Part shown: in pieces, positions 1-9,015 of the stretch | How positions within the stretch are numbered: the stretch's first letter is position 1 | Layout of the letters: each line of letters opens with the position of its first letter | NCBI GenBank assembly: GCA_032716605.1 | Contig: CM064569.1 | Location: 9,254,826-9,318,825 of the forward strand | Reading direction: 5' to 3' | From: Paralithodes platypus | Taxonomy: Eukaryota; Arthropoda; Malacostraca; Decapoda; Lithodidae | Length of the DNA stretch: 64,000 nt | The notes under the pieces: generated by a model | Told to the model about the DNA's origin: nothing | Database searches by the model: none | What the model saw: only the letters and a program-made list of their open reading frames with translations | Made by a program: the position numbers and the translations under genes

Positions 1-1267
1 GGAAGCGCTTGAGCACCTGCCTGAGCAGCAGTGTGCAGCGCTCCAGCACCTGCTCGGTTCATACCCCACTGTTTGTGCCGAGCACCCAGGCCTCACAACT
101 CATGAGGTGCACGATGTTCCGCTGGCAGGTCACTTGAGTGTTAGTAAACCGTTGGCCTCGTTGTTTCAGTGGTTCAAGGTGGGCGACGAGGCTTTGACAT
201 GGTTGTCAGGTCAGGGTCGACCCATGGCTGCTAAGGGTGGTGGTCAGAATCAGGACATTGAGCAGATTGGTGAGGTTGGCTGTGGAGTGGAGGCGCCGAG
301 TCGTTGCCTAGCCTCCCAATGCTGCCCTAGTAATATGCAACAGCCCTACCATAGACCGACTGTATCTGGCCATGTCGCTGAAGGCGGTGATGCTGCGCAG
401 GCAGATGTAGTCGCAAGGAATGCGGGTGTGCGCATGTACGGTATCGGCGGGGAAGCCTTAGCAATTACGAACTATGGGAATGACTGCACAGGTGGTACAG
501 ATTGTCCCTCTCATGACCTGGCTGTTCTAGGGACAAAGGTGGAGAAGGAGGGAGACTATAGTGTAGAAACTGTGGTCTCGGCTGGGTTGTGGGAGGGCAA
601 TGAACATGTTGTTCTTCGAGATAAGTTGCAACCTCTTGTTCTTAAGCGCCAAGAGAAGTTGTTTACTAGGCTGTGGCAGTACGTCCGCACGTTTGTTGAT
701 TCTCCAGGCCTGATGTACGGGGTAGAACCCGACATGGAGGCTGGAGACAGTGCAAGGTTCAAATAGGCTCCCTACCGTATAAATTCTGCTCGACAGCCTG
801 TTGTGAAAGCAGAGCTTGACTACATGTTGGAAAAGGGTCTGAGGGATAAGGGATATCGTGAGTGGTCGTTGCCAGTAACTTTGCAACCTGAGTTGAGTGG
901 CAAGATCCATATGTATGTTGATTGCAAGAGTGTTGGTGCAGCATCCCTGACAGACGCCTATACCTTACCTAGAGTTGACGACACCATAGACCGCATCGGG
1001 GCTACCTCGTTGATCACTAAGGTAGAAATAGTGAAAGGCTATTGGCAGGTCCCGTTTCCGGAGAGAGCGAAGAAAAGTGCCAGTCTTGTGATTGACTGGG
1101 CAGTTTATCAGTGCCATGTGTTGTTTTGCTGCCGGAACTCAAGTTGGATGTGTGGCATGTTAAGGGCACTGATAATGTTCTGGCTAATTGTTTGTCACGG
1201 GAGGTTATGTCTTATGGAGCACCCTCGCCGTTCAGTCTTTGTTTGTTTGAGAGTGGAGAAAAATTAG
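1..1267 (+). pseudogene. Ty3/gypsy pol remnant, scrambled
   Basis: Decayed polyprotein of a Ty3/gypsy LTR retrotransposon. Bases 1-116 read as the protease-RT linker that ends in HDV. The frame then jumps into an integrase zinc-finger piece (HDVPLAGHLSVSK, from about 110) and continues as unrecognised sequence. It returns near 715 to the linker (VEPDMEAGDSA) and the reverse transcriptase N-terminus (ELDYMLEKG, DAYTLPRVDDTIDRIG, KGYWQVPF). An in-frame TAG at 764-766 interrupts it. After about 1090 most of RT and RNase H is missing, and a shifted frame gives the RNase H C-terminal signature (DVWHVKGTDNVLANCLSRE). Order and deletions rule out function. The element enters from beyond the left edge; the same-strand LTR follows at 1639. 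Family call is secure; the cause of the rearrangement is inference. Confidence 0.75.
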
Positions 1268-1638
1268 GCTTGCCCCTGTAGTGCAAAGCCGCCAAAAACA
1301 CTATTAAAACTAATACAAAAACCTCACATAAAAACTCTTTCTTTTGATAGTATATAAGTGCAGTATGTTACAGCAAGAATCTAAGACATTTTGAGTTTTT
1401 GTCTTAGTAGGCTAGGCTTCTTGAAGCTTGCTCGTTGAGCGTAATATTGTTAAGTGATACTATTCTTTTGGGGAAGTGTTGTGTAGATTTTGTTTATATA
1501 ATGAAGTTATTTATGTTAAGATTGTGCCTTGTTTTCACAACTTGGGCGAGTAGCTGGGTGAGGCGAGGTTTATGAGCATTCTGTCTGGTCAGATGTGGCG
1601 TTTAGCTGAGGTTAAAACGTCCCACATCTTGGGCGGGG
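1268..1638 (+). other. gypsy 3' noncoding stretch with polypurine tract
   Basis: There is no coding signal between the end of the RNase H reading frame and the LTR. The last eight bases (1631-1638, GGGCGGGG) are purine-rich and lie directly before the LTR's TG, the position of a plus-strand priming polypurine tract. Confidence 0.5.
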
Positions 1639-3424
1639 TGTTACGCTGGCCAGCTTGCCAGAATGTGCTCATACTCGCTAGCACTCGCCAGGGCAGTGGA
1701 ATGGGCTATAATAATCGTAGAACGATGTTCTATCTTTCCTAGTATTCATGTAGTCACAGCCAGATCAGTGGTGGTCTTTGTTCTTGTCTGTGACACATGG
1801 AAGTATTTTATATCAGTAATAGAGTATAAGATATGCAGTGTGAAGTTAAGGAGAAAGAGCGAGGTAGGCAGCGAGGTTGTATTATGTGCGTGTGTATGTA
1901 CGTGCGCCTCCCTCGCTCGCGCGGGCTTGCCCACGCTCTTGATTGGCTGGCGGGCCTGGCGCGTCCTAGGACGCTTGCTTTTCATGACGTAGTGATCTGT
2001 GATTGGGTGCCGCTGTCCTAGTGTTGGTGCTGGGGGGATCCCCGCCACATATCTCCTTAGAGCTTGGCATAGTGTGCTTGGTCCTAGACGTCCCTTGCAA
2101 TCTGTCCCCCAATCTAACCCCCTGTAATACTGTTTCTCTCTCTGAACTTCTTCTTTTCCATTACTTCTCATCTTTATTCAATTACTTATCCTTTCTGGTT
2201 CTGCATACGACTTCCATAGTCGGCCAGTCGTATTACCAGCACCAGTTCTCACATATATGGTTTGCACTAGCTTTAGGGAATATTAGTCATAGTCACATGA
2301 GTCATATTATCATTGGGTGCTTCTAATTATTGAGTTGTTCTTTGTTACTATTTAATGCTAGACAGTGGAGGGTATCTTTAGACGTTGTCTGAGTTATGTA
2401 CATGGTGAGTCAGAGCATGTACGACTTCGACGGAGCTAGGTGCCTGTAACCCATTTGCATATTTCTCCTTTGCGAGTGTAGCAGTATACAAGCGAAGGGC
2501 TTAGCCTACACTTTCTTGTATGCTCGCTACCTCATTGTCTTGACCTTTGTGTAGCGCCAGGGTAAGACCAGATACTTGAGATCTGGACCTACCAAGAGAG
2601 CCTCCTAGTCACTTAACGTAACATAAGGGAAATCTGTTCAAGGGGAGACAGTAGGCTACGAGCATGCTTGCGCTCTGCCTAACCTCCTGGTGCCTTTTAT
2701 GCCGCTGCTAGACTTTATTAGTAATAAAGACAGCATTGTGTTTATTAACTATAACTGTGTATGCTTTAGGAATTCACATATTATTTTAGCCTAGGTTGAT
2801 GCTTCGTGCACAACCCCGTATGGCTGTTACTTTGGCTAAGGAAGTACTGTTTTGAGTGGTTTTTATTAGTGCTGTCACAGAGTTGTTGCACTCCCTTGTT
2901 ATATATATGTATCTTACTTATTGGTGTATTTAAGATACACGCTTTGGTGTCCTGCCCCTGCATTATTTCTGCTCTATATTAACGAGCATCTTAGAGCATC
3001 AGACATTTTCAGAAGATTCCATATCTGTTTGCTGTAGGACTAGACTATCAGTGTTTTCATAGAGCATTGAAGAGTTTAGTGTTGAGTACAGACTCACACT
3101 AAAGTTAACGTAAGCATATACCCCTTTATTAAATCTTGTTATAGTTTATTCAAGCATTGTTATTACTTAAGAGCATTTTATTAACGTAAAGTACTCCTGT
3201 TGTGAGTAGGCTTTTCCGTCACCGGAAAGCCTTTGTAGAAATGCACTAAAACCCAGTTATTTGATACCCTGTTATCCAGTAGATTAACTCTGGAGGGTGT
3301 AAGTGTTTTGATCACCGGCGTAATAGTTCGAGGGTTTTGGAATTAGCATACGTTGTTGCAGAATAGCCTATCATCTAGTCCATTATTAAGTGCCCTTGTT
3401 TATTTCGTAGTGCCGGTCGTAACA
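1639..3424 (+). repeat. Ty3/gypsy 3' LTR, 1786 bp
   Basis: The segment begins TGTTACG and ends CGTAACA, a perfect 7-bp terminal inverted repeat with canonical TG...CA ends. It sits directly after a G-rich tract and downstream of gypsy pol on the same strand, so I call it the 3' LTR. It is long for a gypsy LTR. The small open frames inside it (for example 1663-1992) resemble no protein. The 5' LTR is outside the window, so target-site duplication cannot be tested. Confidence 0.7.
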
Positions 3425-3900
3425 CCCCCTCCCCCTCCCTCTCTCAACTTGACCTTTTATTTTGTCCATTATTGTGCAGTCCATGGGTTAACTTGTCATT
3501 AAGGTTCCTTCACGTTTTCATCGCGTAACACTTTGTCCACTCCTTTCTTCCCCACTGAACCGAGCAACCCATCATTACTCGTGTCCACGGCTCGATTTCT
3601 TCGCTTCTTATTTTTCGTAAACGCCCCCACCAGAGAGGTTGCCACGGGATTCACCGATAGGTACTTCCGGGTGTGCCATAGCGCCCGGTCCACACTTCCC
3701 ACGCTTCCCGGCAACATTAAGCACCTCACAGTCCTGCCTCGGTTATGAGGTCGAGGGCGTCTAGTTTGTTTCCGAGACGCCGGTGACCTGAGAAGACATC
3801 GGAGGGCACGGGCAGCACTCGGGCCATGACTACTGCAGGGGGCGCTGAAGAAGGAGAATGGTTCAGTAAGGAGGAGTTTGTTATATAGGGAAATGTAGAA
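3425..3900. other. unassigned spacer
   Basis: A pyrimidine-rich start (3425-3445) is followed by moderately GC-rich DNA. A 76-codon minus-strand frame (3499-3729) and a 71-codon plus frame overlap here. Neither shows a recognisable motif, and I do not call a gene. Confidence 0.4.
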
Positions 3901-3901
3901 A

Positions 3902-3928
3902 AGAGAGAGAGAGAGAGAGAAAGAAAGA

Positions 3929-3966
<38 letters not shown>
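3902..3966. repeat. (GA)n microsatellite
   Basis: GA dinucleotide run with a few A and T interruptions. Confidence 0.95.
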
Positions 3967-3968
<2 letters not shown>

Positions 3969-4109
3969 TAATAGGATTATAGAGTTTAATTTAATACTAA
4001 AAATCCCATTTCCTTACTGCTAAATAATAAGCAATGAAGGTTAATAGAAGAATAGAAATGCGCTATATGAAAAGTAAATAGGATTATATATGTATATATG
4101 GAGAAATTG

Positions 4110-4143
<34 letters not shown>
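4110..4143. repeat. (CA)n(TA)n microsatellite
   Basis: CA repeats pass directly into TA repeats. The tract abuts the broken end of the Penelope-like reading frame at 4146-4299. Confidence 0.95.
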
Positions 4144-4145
4144 GT

Positions 4146-4500
4146 TGGTAAAGCCAGGTAATAAATTTTCTTTAATACATACGAGGTTGAAAGAAATGGC
4201 AATTTCTGCGTTGGAAATTTTATTATTCAAAGTTTCCAGGTCTCTGATGAGTTTTCGCTGGGTGGCAGGAAGTAGATGAAGGAGATGAGCAAAATTCATG
4301 GTGGTACAGGGTTACATTAAAGTACATGATGATACAGGATATACGACGCGTTTCACTGGACAACCAGCATTATCAAGTAAGGAAGGAATGATATAAAAGG
4401 TAAACAGGAAGGGTATATATAGAGGGTGGAGGATCAGAGGAGGCCCCCTGTTTTCCGCCTCCTGTTGAGTTGGAGAGAGAGGAAGCTGATGGAGTGGCAT
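4146..4500 (-). pseudogene. Penelope-like element 5' fragment
   Basis: On the minus strand an ATG at 4299 opens a frame of about 51 codons before it runs into the CA/TA microsatellite. Its residues (ATQRKLIRDLETLNNKIS, then ENLLPGFTNI) look like the N-terminal region upstream of RT in Penelope-like retroelements. Upstream of the ATG lies a leader (4300-4500) containing a hammerhead-like motif, as is usual in the terminal repeats of Penelope elements. RT and GIY-YIG endonuclease domains are absent, so this is a short broken piece. The assignment rests on remembered family resemblance of a short segment; an unrelated frame is possible. Confidence 0.5.
4342..4379 (-). ncRNA. hammerhead ribozyme-like motif
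   Basis: Read on the minus strand the 38 nt hold UAC, then UUGAUAA, a hairpin with stem CUGG/CCAG and loop UUGU, then GAAA, CGC, GUC and GUA. This order matches a type I hammerhead with a minimal stem III: stem I UAC/GUA, core CUGAUGA-like box, stem II, GAAA, cleavage triplet GUC. The box differs from consensus at C3 to U and G8 to A, a change that would keep positions 3 and 8 able to pair. There is an extra U after A9. It is probably a decayed ribozyme; activity is not implied. Confidence 0.45.
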
Positions 4501-4629
4501 TGTTATGTGTGATAATAGTCTGTATGTTCATGGCGATAGAGGTAAAGAGAGAAAGAGGGGGGAGGTCGGTAAATCGAGTCCAAGCCGTTAAATACCATCT
4601 TTGGGGAACTATTAAAGGGGAGGTATTCG

Positions 4630-4905
4630 CTTTTTCTGGACCTCCTTCTCCCTCAGGTTTAGCATTCTAGTTTTGATATTTTAAGACGTTTGTTCAATTA
4701 GTTTAACAATTTTAACACCTTTCGCCTCATTTCGCTGTCAATTTCAAGGTCTTTCGTGCCACTTAGGGGTCGATTTTTTCCTGGTGTTCGATAGCGAGCC
4801 TGTAATTTTAATAGAAAGACCCTTTTCTACCGAAAAATGTACACATTTATCTTGTAATGGGTTTTAGGGGGTGTTTTTTAAAGTTTGATGGAGGTCTAGC
4901 GAGGA
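4630..4905 (+). repeat. dispersed ~270-bp repeat, copy 1
   Basis: Starts near CCTTCTCCCTCA and carries reiterated TTTTAAGAC..TTCGCC..ATT blocks. It then has CCTGG..TTCGATAGCGAGCC, CTACCGAAAAATGTAC and ends near GATGGAGGTCTAGCGAGGAAACTAAA. The same order recurs at 6260, 7005 and 42100, and in fold-back form at 6656. No coding potential is seen. Confidence 0.8.
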
Positions 4906-4944
4906 AACTAAAAAAATAAAATAGTATATAAATACATAGACATA

Positions 4945-4984
4945 AACATAAGAACATAAGAAAATGGGAGTCTGCAGGAAGTCA
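4945..4984 (-). mobile_element. CR1 LINE tail-only fragment
   Basis: CATAAGAACATAAGAAAATG followed by GGAGTCTGCAG matches the 3' terminus of the CR1 copies elsewhere in the window on the minus strand. Only about 40 bp remain, an extreme 5' truncation. Confidence 0.75.
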
Positions 4985-5335
4985 ATTATATACAGGCTCG
5001 CTATCGCTCGCCAGGAAAAATTATACTGTACTTCTCACTTCTCAGCTTGTTCTTCCTCTGTCCAATTACTCTTCTTTCCTATTTCACTCCAGCCATCTGG
5101 TCTGGTGTGGCCAGGACAAAAATCGAGAGGTGGACGTGTAGGTGTCTGTAGGATTACCTGTACACTCTAAAAAGTAAAGGTCAAGGTCAAAAGAGTAAAA
5201 CGGGTCAACCTACTTGCCTCTTTCTACACAGATTGGTGACGTCAGCGGGTTGTAGGGGAGTGGGCTGTATCAATCAAGCAATCAATTATAGTAGTGAAAG
5301 GGGGTTAGGGGGAAGTTGTGATAGAGCAAGGAGAA
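4985..5335. other. unassigned spacer
   Basis: Mostly featureless. A short stretch near 4996-5022 (GGCTCGCTATCGCTCGCCAGG) is the reverse complement of the conserved centre of the dispersed repeat, so a fragment of that family lies here inverted. Confidence 0.4.
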
Positions 5336-5555
5336 AATTGCCGACTTGCGAGTTTCGTTCTATAAGGAAGTTGGAGCTGTAGACAACGATATTTAACATA
5401 ATTTACAGCTAAAATAAGGTCGTAATACATATATAAATACATAAAACCCAATTTAATTTATCCATCCGAAACGTATATTATCATTGCATTTCTGTTTAAT
5501 ATCGATGTTCTCGGCTCCAACTTACTTATAGAACGAAACTCGCAAGTCGGCAATT
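5336..5555. mobile_element. 220-bp MITE with ~42-bp terminal inverted repeats
   Basis: The ends begin AATTGCCGACTTGCGAGTTT and the right end is the reverse complement. About 42 bp pair, with a single G/T mismatch near position 32. The interior is AT-rich and noncoding. I found no clear target-site duplication, so the superfamily is not assigned. Confidence 0.8.
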
Positions 5556-6259
5556 GGACGGAAGGGAATTTTAGTCAGAGAGAAAGGTTTCCAGGCTTAA
5601 CTGGAACTGCCTGATGTTTTTTATGATTTAGCCGCTAAAGAGACTGTGGTCCAGGCAAGGTCGACAGGGGCGCGTTGGAGGAAGCTCCTCGCTGGCATAG
5701 GTAACGTCTGCCATTTCCGACATTGTCTGTTCGGGGGTGTAAGCCTGGTTGTTGATTAGTTTTCGTCATGTAAATACTGGGCTGTAGGGAAATAGCTTTT
5801 AACCCCTTGAGTACCAGTGACACACGTTATGCGTCGCCTATGTATGTAAGCCTAACACTAAACCCCAGCGACGCAATGGTTGTTTTCGCCTTAATTACTC
5901 TTGTCCTATGGCACCTAGAGGGCTCAGATTTGTATGGGATTTACTTTAGGATCCCACAGAACAATACCAATGGTTGGCAACCCTCCAAGTCCAGCCATGT
6001 GCATGTGGTCGCGCGCGGGAGTGATTTTATAGTATATTGCCTACCCATCACACCATGTTCATTGTTACTTTCCGCCGCCCACCAGGACCCCTAAATGACC
6101 TAGCCTAGGTGAACGCTTTGTTGTTCTTCCTTCATTACTAACCCATCCCATGTGCTTAAAAAAAAACCCAAAAAACAAAAACAAAAAAATCGACAGTAGC
6201 TGGTCCCTCGCACATTTATTAGAAATCAGCCGGTGCTCTGTGAGAGATGGGCCGTTTGT
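5556..6259. other. unassigned DNA with one piggyBac-like end
   Basis: At 5799 the sequence TTAACCCCTTGAGTACCA resembles the left end of the piggyBac-type MITE at 42440 (TTAACCCTTTCAGCACCA). No matching right end is visible nearby, so it is either a solo end or coincidence. The rest, including a 95-codon frame at 5807-6094, shows no recognisable gene. Confidence 0.35.
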
Positions 6260-6560
6260 CTGGTCCCCTTTCTTCCTCATGCTTACCCCCCATTAATTTT
6301 AAGATTTTAAGACGTTTTCCCCATTAATTTATCGATTTTAAGACCTTTCGCCCAATTTCTTTGTCAATATTAAGACCTTTTGAGCCCTTTAGGTATCGTT
6401 TATTTTCCTGGCGAGCGATAGCTAACCTGTAATTGTGGAGGAAAAGGCCTTCGGCCGTGACTATATTCTACCGAAAAATGTACAAATTAATATCGTAGAG
6501 GGATCTAATGAATGTTTGTTTAAAGTTTGATGAAGGTCTTGGGAGGAAACTAAAACATAA
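6260..6560 (+). repeat. dispersed ~270-bp repeat, copy 2
   Basis: Same block order as copy 1: TTTTAAGACG blocks, CCTGGCGAGCGATAG, GGCCTTCGGCC, CTACCGAAAAATGTAC and a GATGAAGGTCTTGGGAGGAAAC end. Confidence 0.8.
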
Positions 6561-6655
6561 ATGAATATATAAATAAATAGACCCCCAAATAACCCCTGTC
6601 CCCTTAAGGGGGGCACAGGCTTTTGTTTATATTTCTCTCCTTTTATATCTTTCCC
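6561..6655. other. short spacer between repeats
   Basis: Contains CCCCTTAAGGGG, a 12-bp palindrome; most of it recurs as CCCTTAAGGGG near 6978. Nothing else is recognised. Confidence 0.4.
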
Positions 6656-6938
6656 TGGCTTGTATCCATTCGGCCCCATTCAGTCTACTGTTTTAAGACG
6701 TTTATCCCCATCCAGGTGTCGTTTCTGCCTGGCGAGCGATAGCAAGCCAGCATTGTATGGAGAAATCCGGCTTCGCCTGAGAAATGTATCTATCGAAAAA
6801 TGTACAAATTTAGCTTGCTGTCAAAACAAAAATATATATATGCTGGCTTTCTACCGCTCGCCAGGAAAATATTGACAACTGGATGGGGGTAAACGTCTTA
6901 AAACATTAGGCTGAATGGGGCCAAATGGATACAAGCCA
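6656..6938. repeat. fold-back version of the dispersed repeat
   Basis: The left arm (TGGCTTGTATCCATTCGGCC... to about 6752) is mirrored by the right arm ending GGCCAAATGGATACAAGCCA at 6938. Both arms contain the family's GTTTTAAGACGTTTA and GGCGAGCGATAG-type blocks. Two copies in opposite orientation would form a near-complete hairpin with a loop near 6800-6840. Confidence 0.75.
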
Positions 6939-7004
6939 AAGAAAGAGGGAGAGAAAGAGAAAAAAGCGAGGTGGGATCCCTTAAGGGGAGATTTCCACTT
7001 GAGT

Positions 7005-7310
7005 TTTTTTTTTCTTTACCCCTTTCTCCCTCATATTTAGCCCCATTGCTTTTGAGATTTTAAGACAGTCGCCCCATTAGTTTGGCGATTTTAAGAACTT
7101 TCACCCTATTTATGTCACTTTTAAGACCTTCGTCCCATTTAGGTGTCGATTTGTTCCTGGCGAGCGATAGGCGAGCCTGTAATTAAAGAGGAACCGGCCT
7201 TCGGCTGGGACATTTTTCTACCGAAAAATGTACAAATTTATCTTGAAAGGGGGTCAAAGGGGTGTAATTTCAACCTTGATGGAAGTCTAGGAAACACACT
7301 AAAAACCTCC
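7005..7310 (+). repeat. dispersed ~270-bp repeat, copy 4
   Basis: The clearest copy. At least three TTTTAAGA(C/A) blocks are spaced about 30-40 bp apart, followed by CCTGGCGAGCGATAGGCGAG, GGCCTTCGGC, CTACCGAAAAATGTAC and GATGGAAGTCTAGG. Confidence 0.85.
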
Positions 7311-7361
7311 CCTTAAAAGAATATGGGAAATACGTGAGTGACCAGTATACACTTGTTAGAA

Positions 7362-7388
7362 AAAGAGAGAGAGAGAGAGAGTGAGAGA
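7362..7388. repeat. (GA)n microsatellite
   Basis: Short GA run next to a CR1 tail. Confidence 0.9.
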
Positions 7389-7405
7389 TTTTCGTATTAT
7401 GCCGA

Positions 7406-7530
7406 ATGAACATAAGAAAACGGGAGTCTGCAGAGAGCGGATTGGCCCACACACGGCAGATGCCTTTCACACCCAACCCATCTCGTCCATATGCCTATCT
7501 AATCATATCTTTATGTAATTTTATCTTAAT
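7406..7530 (-). mobile_element. CR1 LINE 3'-end fragment
   Basis: AACATAAGAAAACGGGAGTC opens a 3' UTR-like segment followed by CTCGTCCATATGCC, the last codons of ORF2 on the minus strand. The copy is truncated almost to the stop codon. The first ~70 bp match the better-preserved CR1 tails; the remainder is diverged. Confidence 0.7.
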
Positions 7531-7724
7531 GGAAGTCAGTCTCTATTTATATACCGGTATATTCTATATATAATGTATTGTACATGACAATTCTTCAATT
7601 TAAAGGAGCTCTTTATCCCGCAACTTGTACTCGTAAATACTGACAAATATTTTACTGATAATTATGTCACCTACAGTACAGTATTCCAACTTCAATTTAC
7701 ATAAGAAAGTGGAAATATATGTAC
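7531..7724. other. AT-rich spacer
   Basis: Nothing recognised. Confidence 0.4.
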
Positions 7725-7872
7725 AAATGGCTACAAACTAGATATATTCCGCTTTAAGAAATACATAGGTAAGCATTGGTTTAGACATAGGTTTGTGGAT
7801 ATGTGGAATAGATTCCTTAGTACGTTAATCAGCCCCGAAACGGTGGAAAGTTTCAAACGTAACTTGGATAGT
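7725..7872 (+). pseudogene. CR1-like ORF2 C-terminus fragment, plus strand
   Basis: Plus-strand translation gives NGYKLDIFRFKKYIGKHWF, then VDMWNRFLS..SPETVESFKRNLDS. This is the C-terminal region shared by all CR1 ORF2 copies here (compare KLDKFRFRKDIGKYWF), but clearly diverged. It is an older relic in the opposite orientation to the neighbouring CR1, whose tail begins immediately after it at 7873. Confidence 0.75.
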
Positions 7873-9015
7873 CATAAGAACATAAGAACATAAGAAAATG
7901 GGAGTCTGCAGAAAGCCGATTGGCCTAAGCAAGGCATATCCCTGTCCCACACAACCCCAATTACAAAGCCCAATTATAGGCTCAACACTCTAATACCCTG
8001 AGGATCATCTTACCAAAACGGTTAGAGATTAACGCAGGATTACGTGGGTCTGCAGAGCGCTGATTGGCCCAACCCTGCTGATCCCCCTTCACACCCAACC
8101 CTTCTCGTCCATATGCTTATCCAATTTTATCTTAAAGCTCACTATCGTTTTTAATCCCACTATAGCACTTGGTAGTCCATTCCACCCATCTACAACTCTG
8201 TTACCAAACCAATATTTGCCTATATCTTTTCTGAAACGAAATTTATCTAATTTGAAACCATTGGTACGAGTTCTTTTGCTATCACTGAGCTTTAGTACAT
8301 ATGTCATGTCCCCTTTGTTAATCCCACTAACCCACTTGAACACCTATATCATATCCCCTCTAACTCTGCGTCTCTCTAGCGAATGTAAGCCTAATTTCTT
8401 CAACCTTTCTTTATACGGAAGATTTCTAATATTATGGATCATTTTTGTCATTCTACGTTGTACTCTCTCCAATGAATCTATGTCCATTCTGTAATAAGGA
8501 CACCAAAATTGAACAGCATAATCCATATGGGGTCTCACTAATGACAAGTAAAGTTTTAAGATAACATCAGCAGTTCTGTTACTCACACTCCTTGAGATGA
8601 ACCCGAGAATCCTGTTTGCGTTGTTTCGAACGCTTATACACTGTTGTCTAGGCTTCAAATCATTGCTAACAAACACACCTAGATCTTTCTCACAATTCGA
8701 GTTTTCTAATTCCACATTAGCTAGTTTATATTTAACATTTGTATGCATCTTCCCTATCTTTAATAACTTGCATTTGTCAATGTTAAACTTCATCTGCCAA
8801 TTTACTGACCATTCGTGTAAGGTATCTAGATCCCTTTGGAGGCACTCTATATCTCTATCTGAATCAATTGTTCTCCCCATTTTGGTATCGTCTGCAAATT
8901 TACTTATCCTACTAGTTATACCTAAATCAAGGTAATTTATGTATATAACAAACAACAGAGGACCTAATACAGATCCCTGCGGGACACCACTTTTGACTGC
9001 TCCCCATTCTGACTT
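7873..9015 (-). mobile_element. host CR1 LINE, 3' half (interrupted)
   Basis: Minus-strand CR1 segment. The 3' terminus shows three TTCTTATG-type octamers (CATAAGAA on the plus strand), then about 210 bp of 3' UTR, then RT and the C-terminal domain. It stops at GACTT (9011-9015), where the next element's tail begins. The continuation, starting with the same GACTT and matching in frame, is at 11168-12028. The two pieces are therefore one element split by the insertion at 9016-11167. Confidence 0.85.
8089..9015 (-). pseudogene. CR1 ORF2, RT core and C-terminus (host copy)
   Basis: Encodes the C-terminal half of CR1 ORF2: [13 protein letters not shown], the catalytic FADDTK box, the thumb-like region and the conserved tail ending in HMDEKGWV. 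A nonsense codon lies in-frame at about 8344-8346, where a GAG of sister copies has become TAG, cutting the product in two. It normally reverse-transcribes its own RNA at the chromosomal target. The upstream part of the same frame is at 11173-12028, beyond the nested element. Confidence 0.8.

Noticed and set aside
1663..2326. Small open frames between 1663 and 2326
   Set aside because: They lie inside the gypsy LTR and resemble no protein.
3499..3748. Overlapping small frames on both strands in GC-richer DNA
   Set aside because: No domain, signal peptide, splice or promoter evidence.
5799..6110. Second piggyBac-type element
   Set aside because: Only one TTAA-CCC end resembles the MITE at 42440; no right end found.
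8216..8935. Plus-strand frames opposite CR1 ORF2 (also at 9356, 9736, 49646, 53327, 54513)
   Set aside because: Shadows of the minus-strand LINE coding sequence; the real reading frame has RT motifs.
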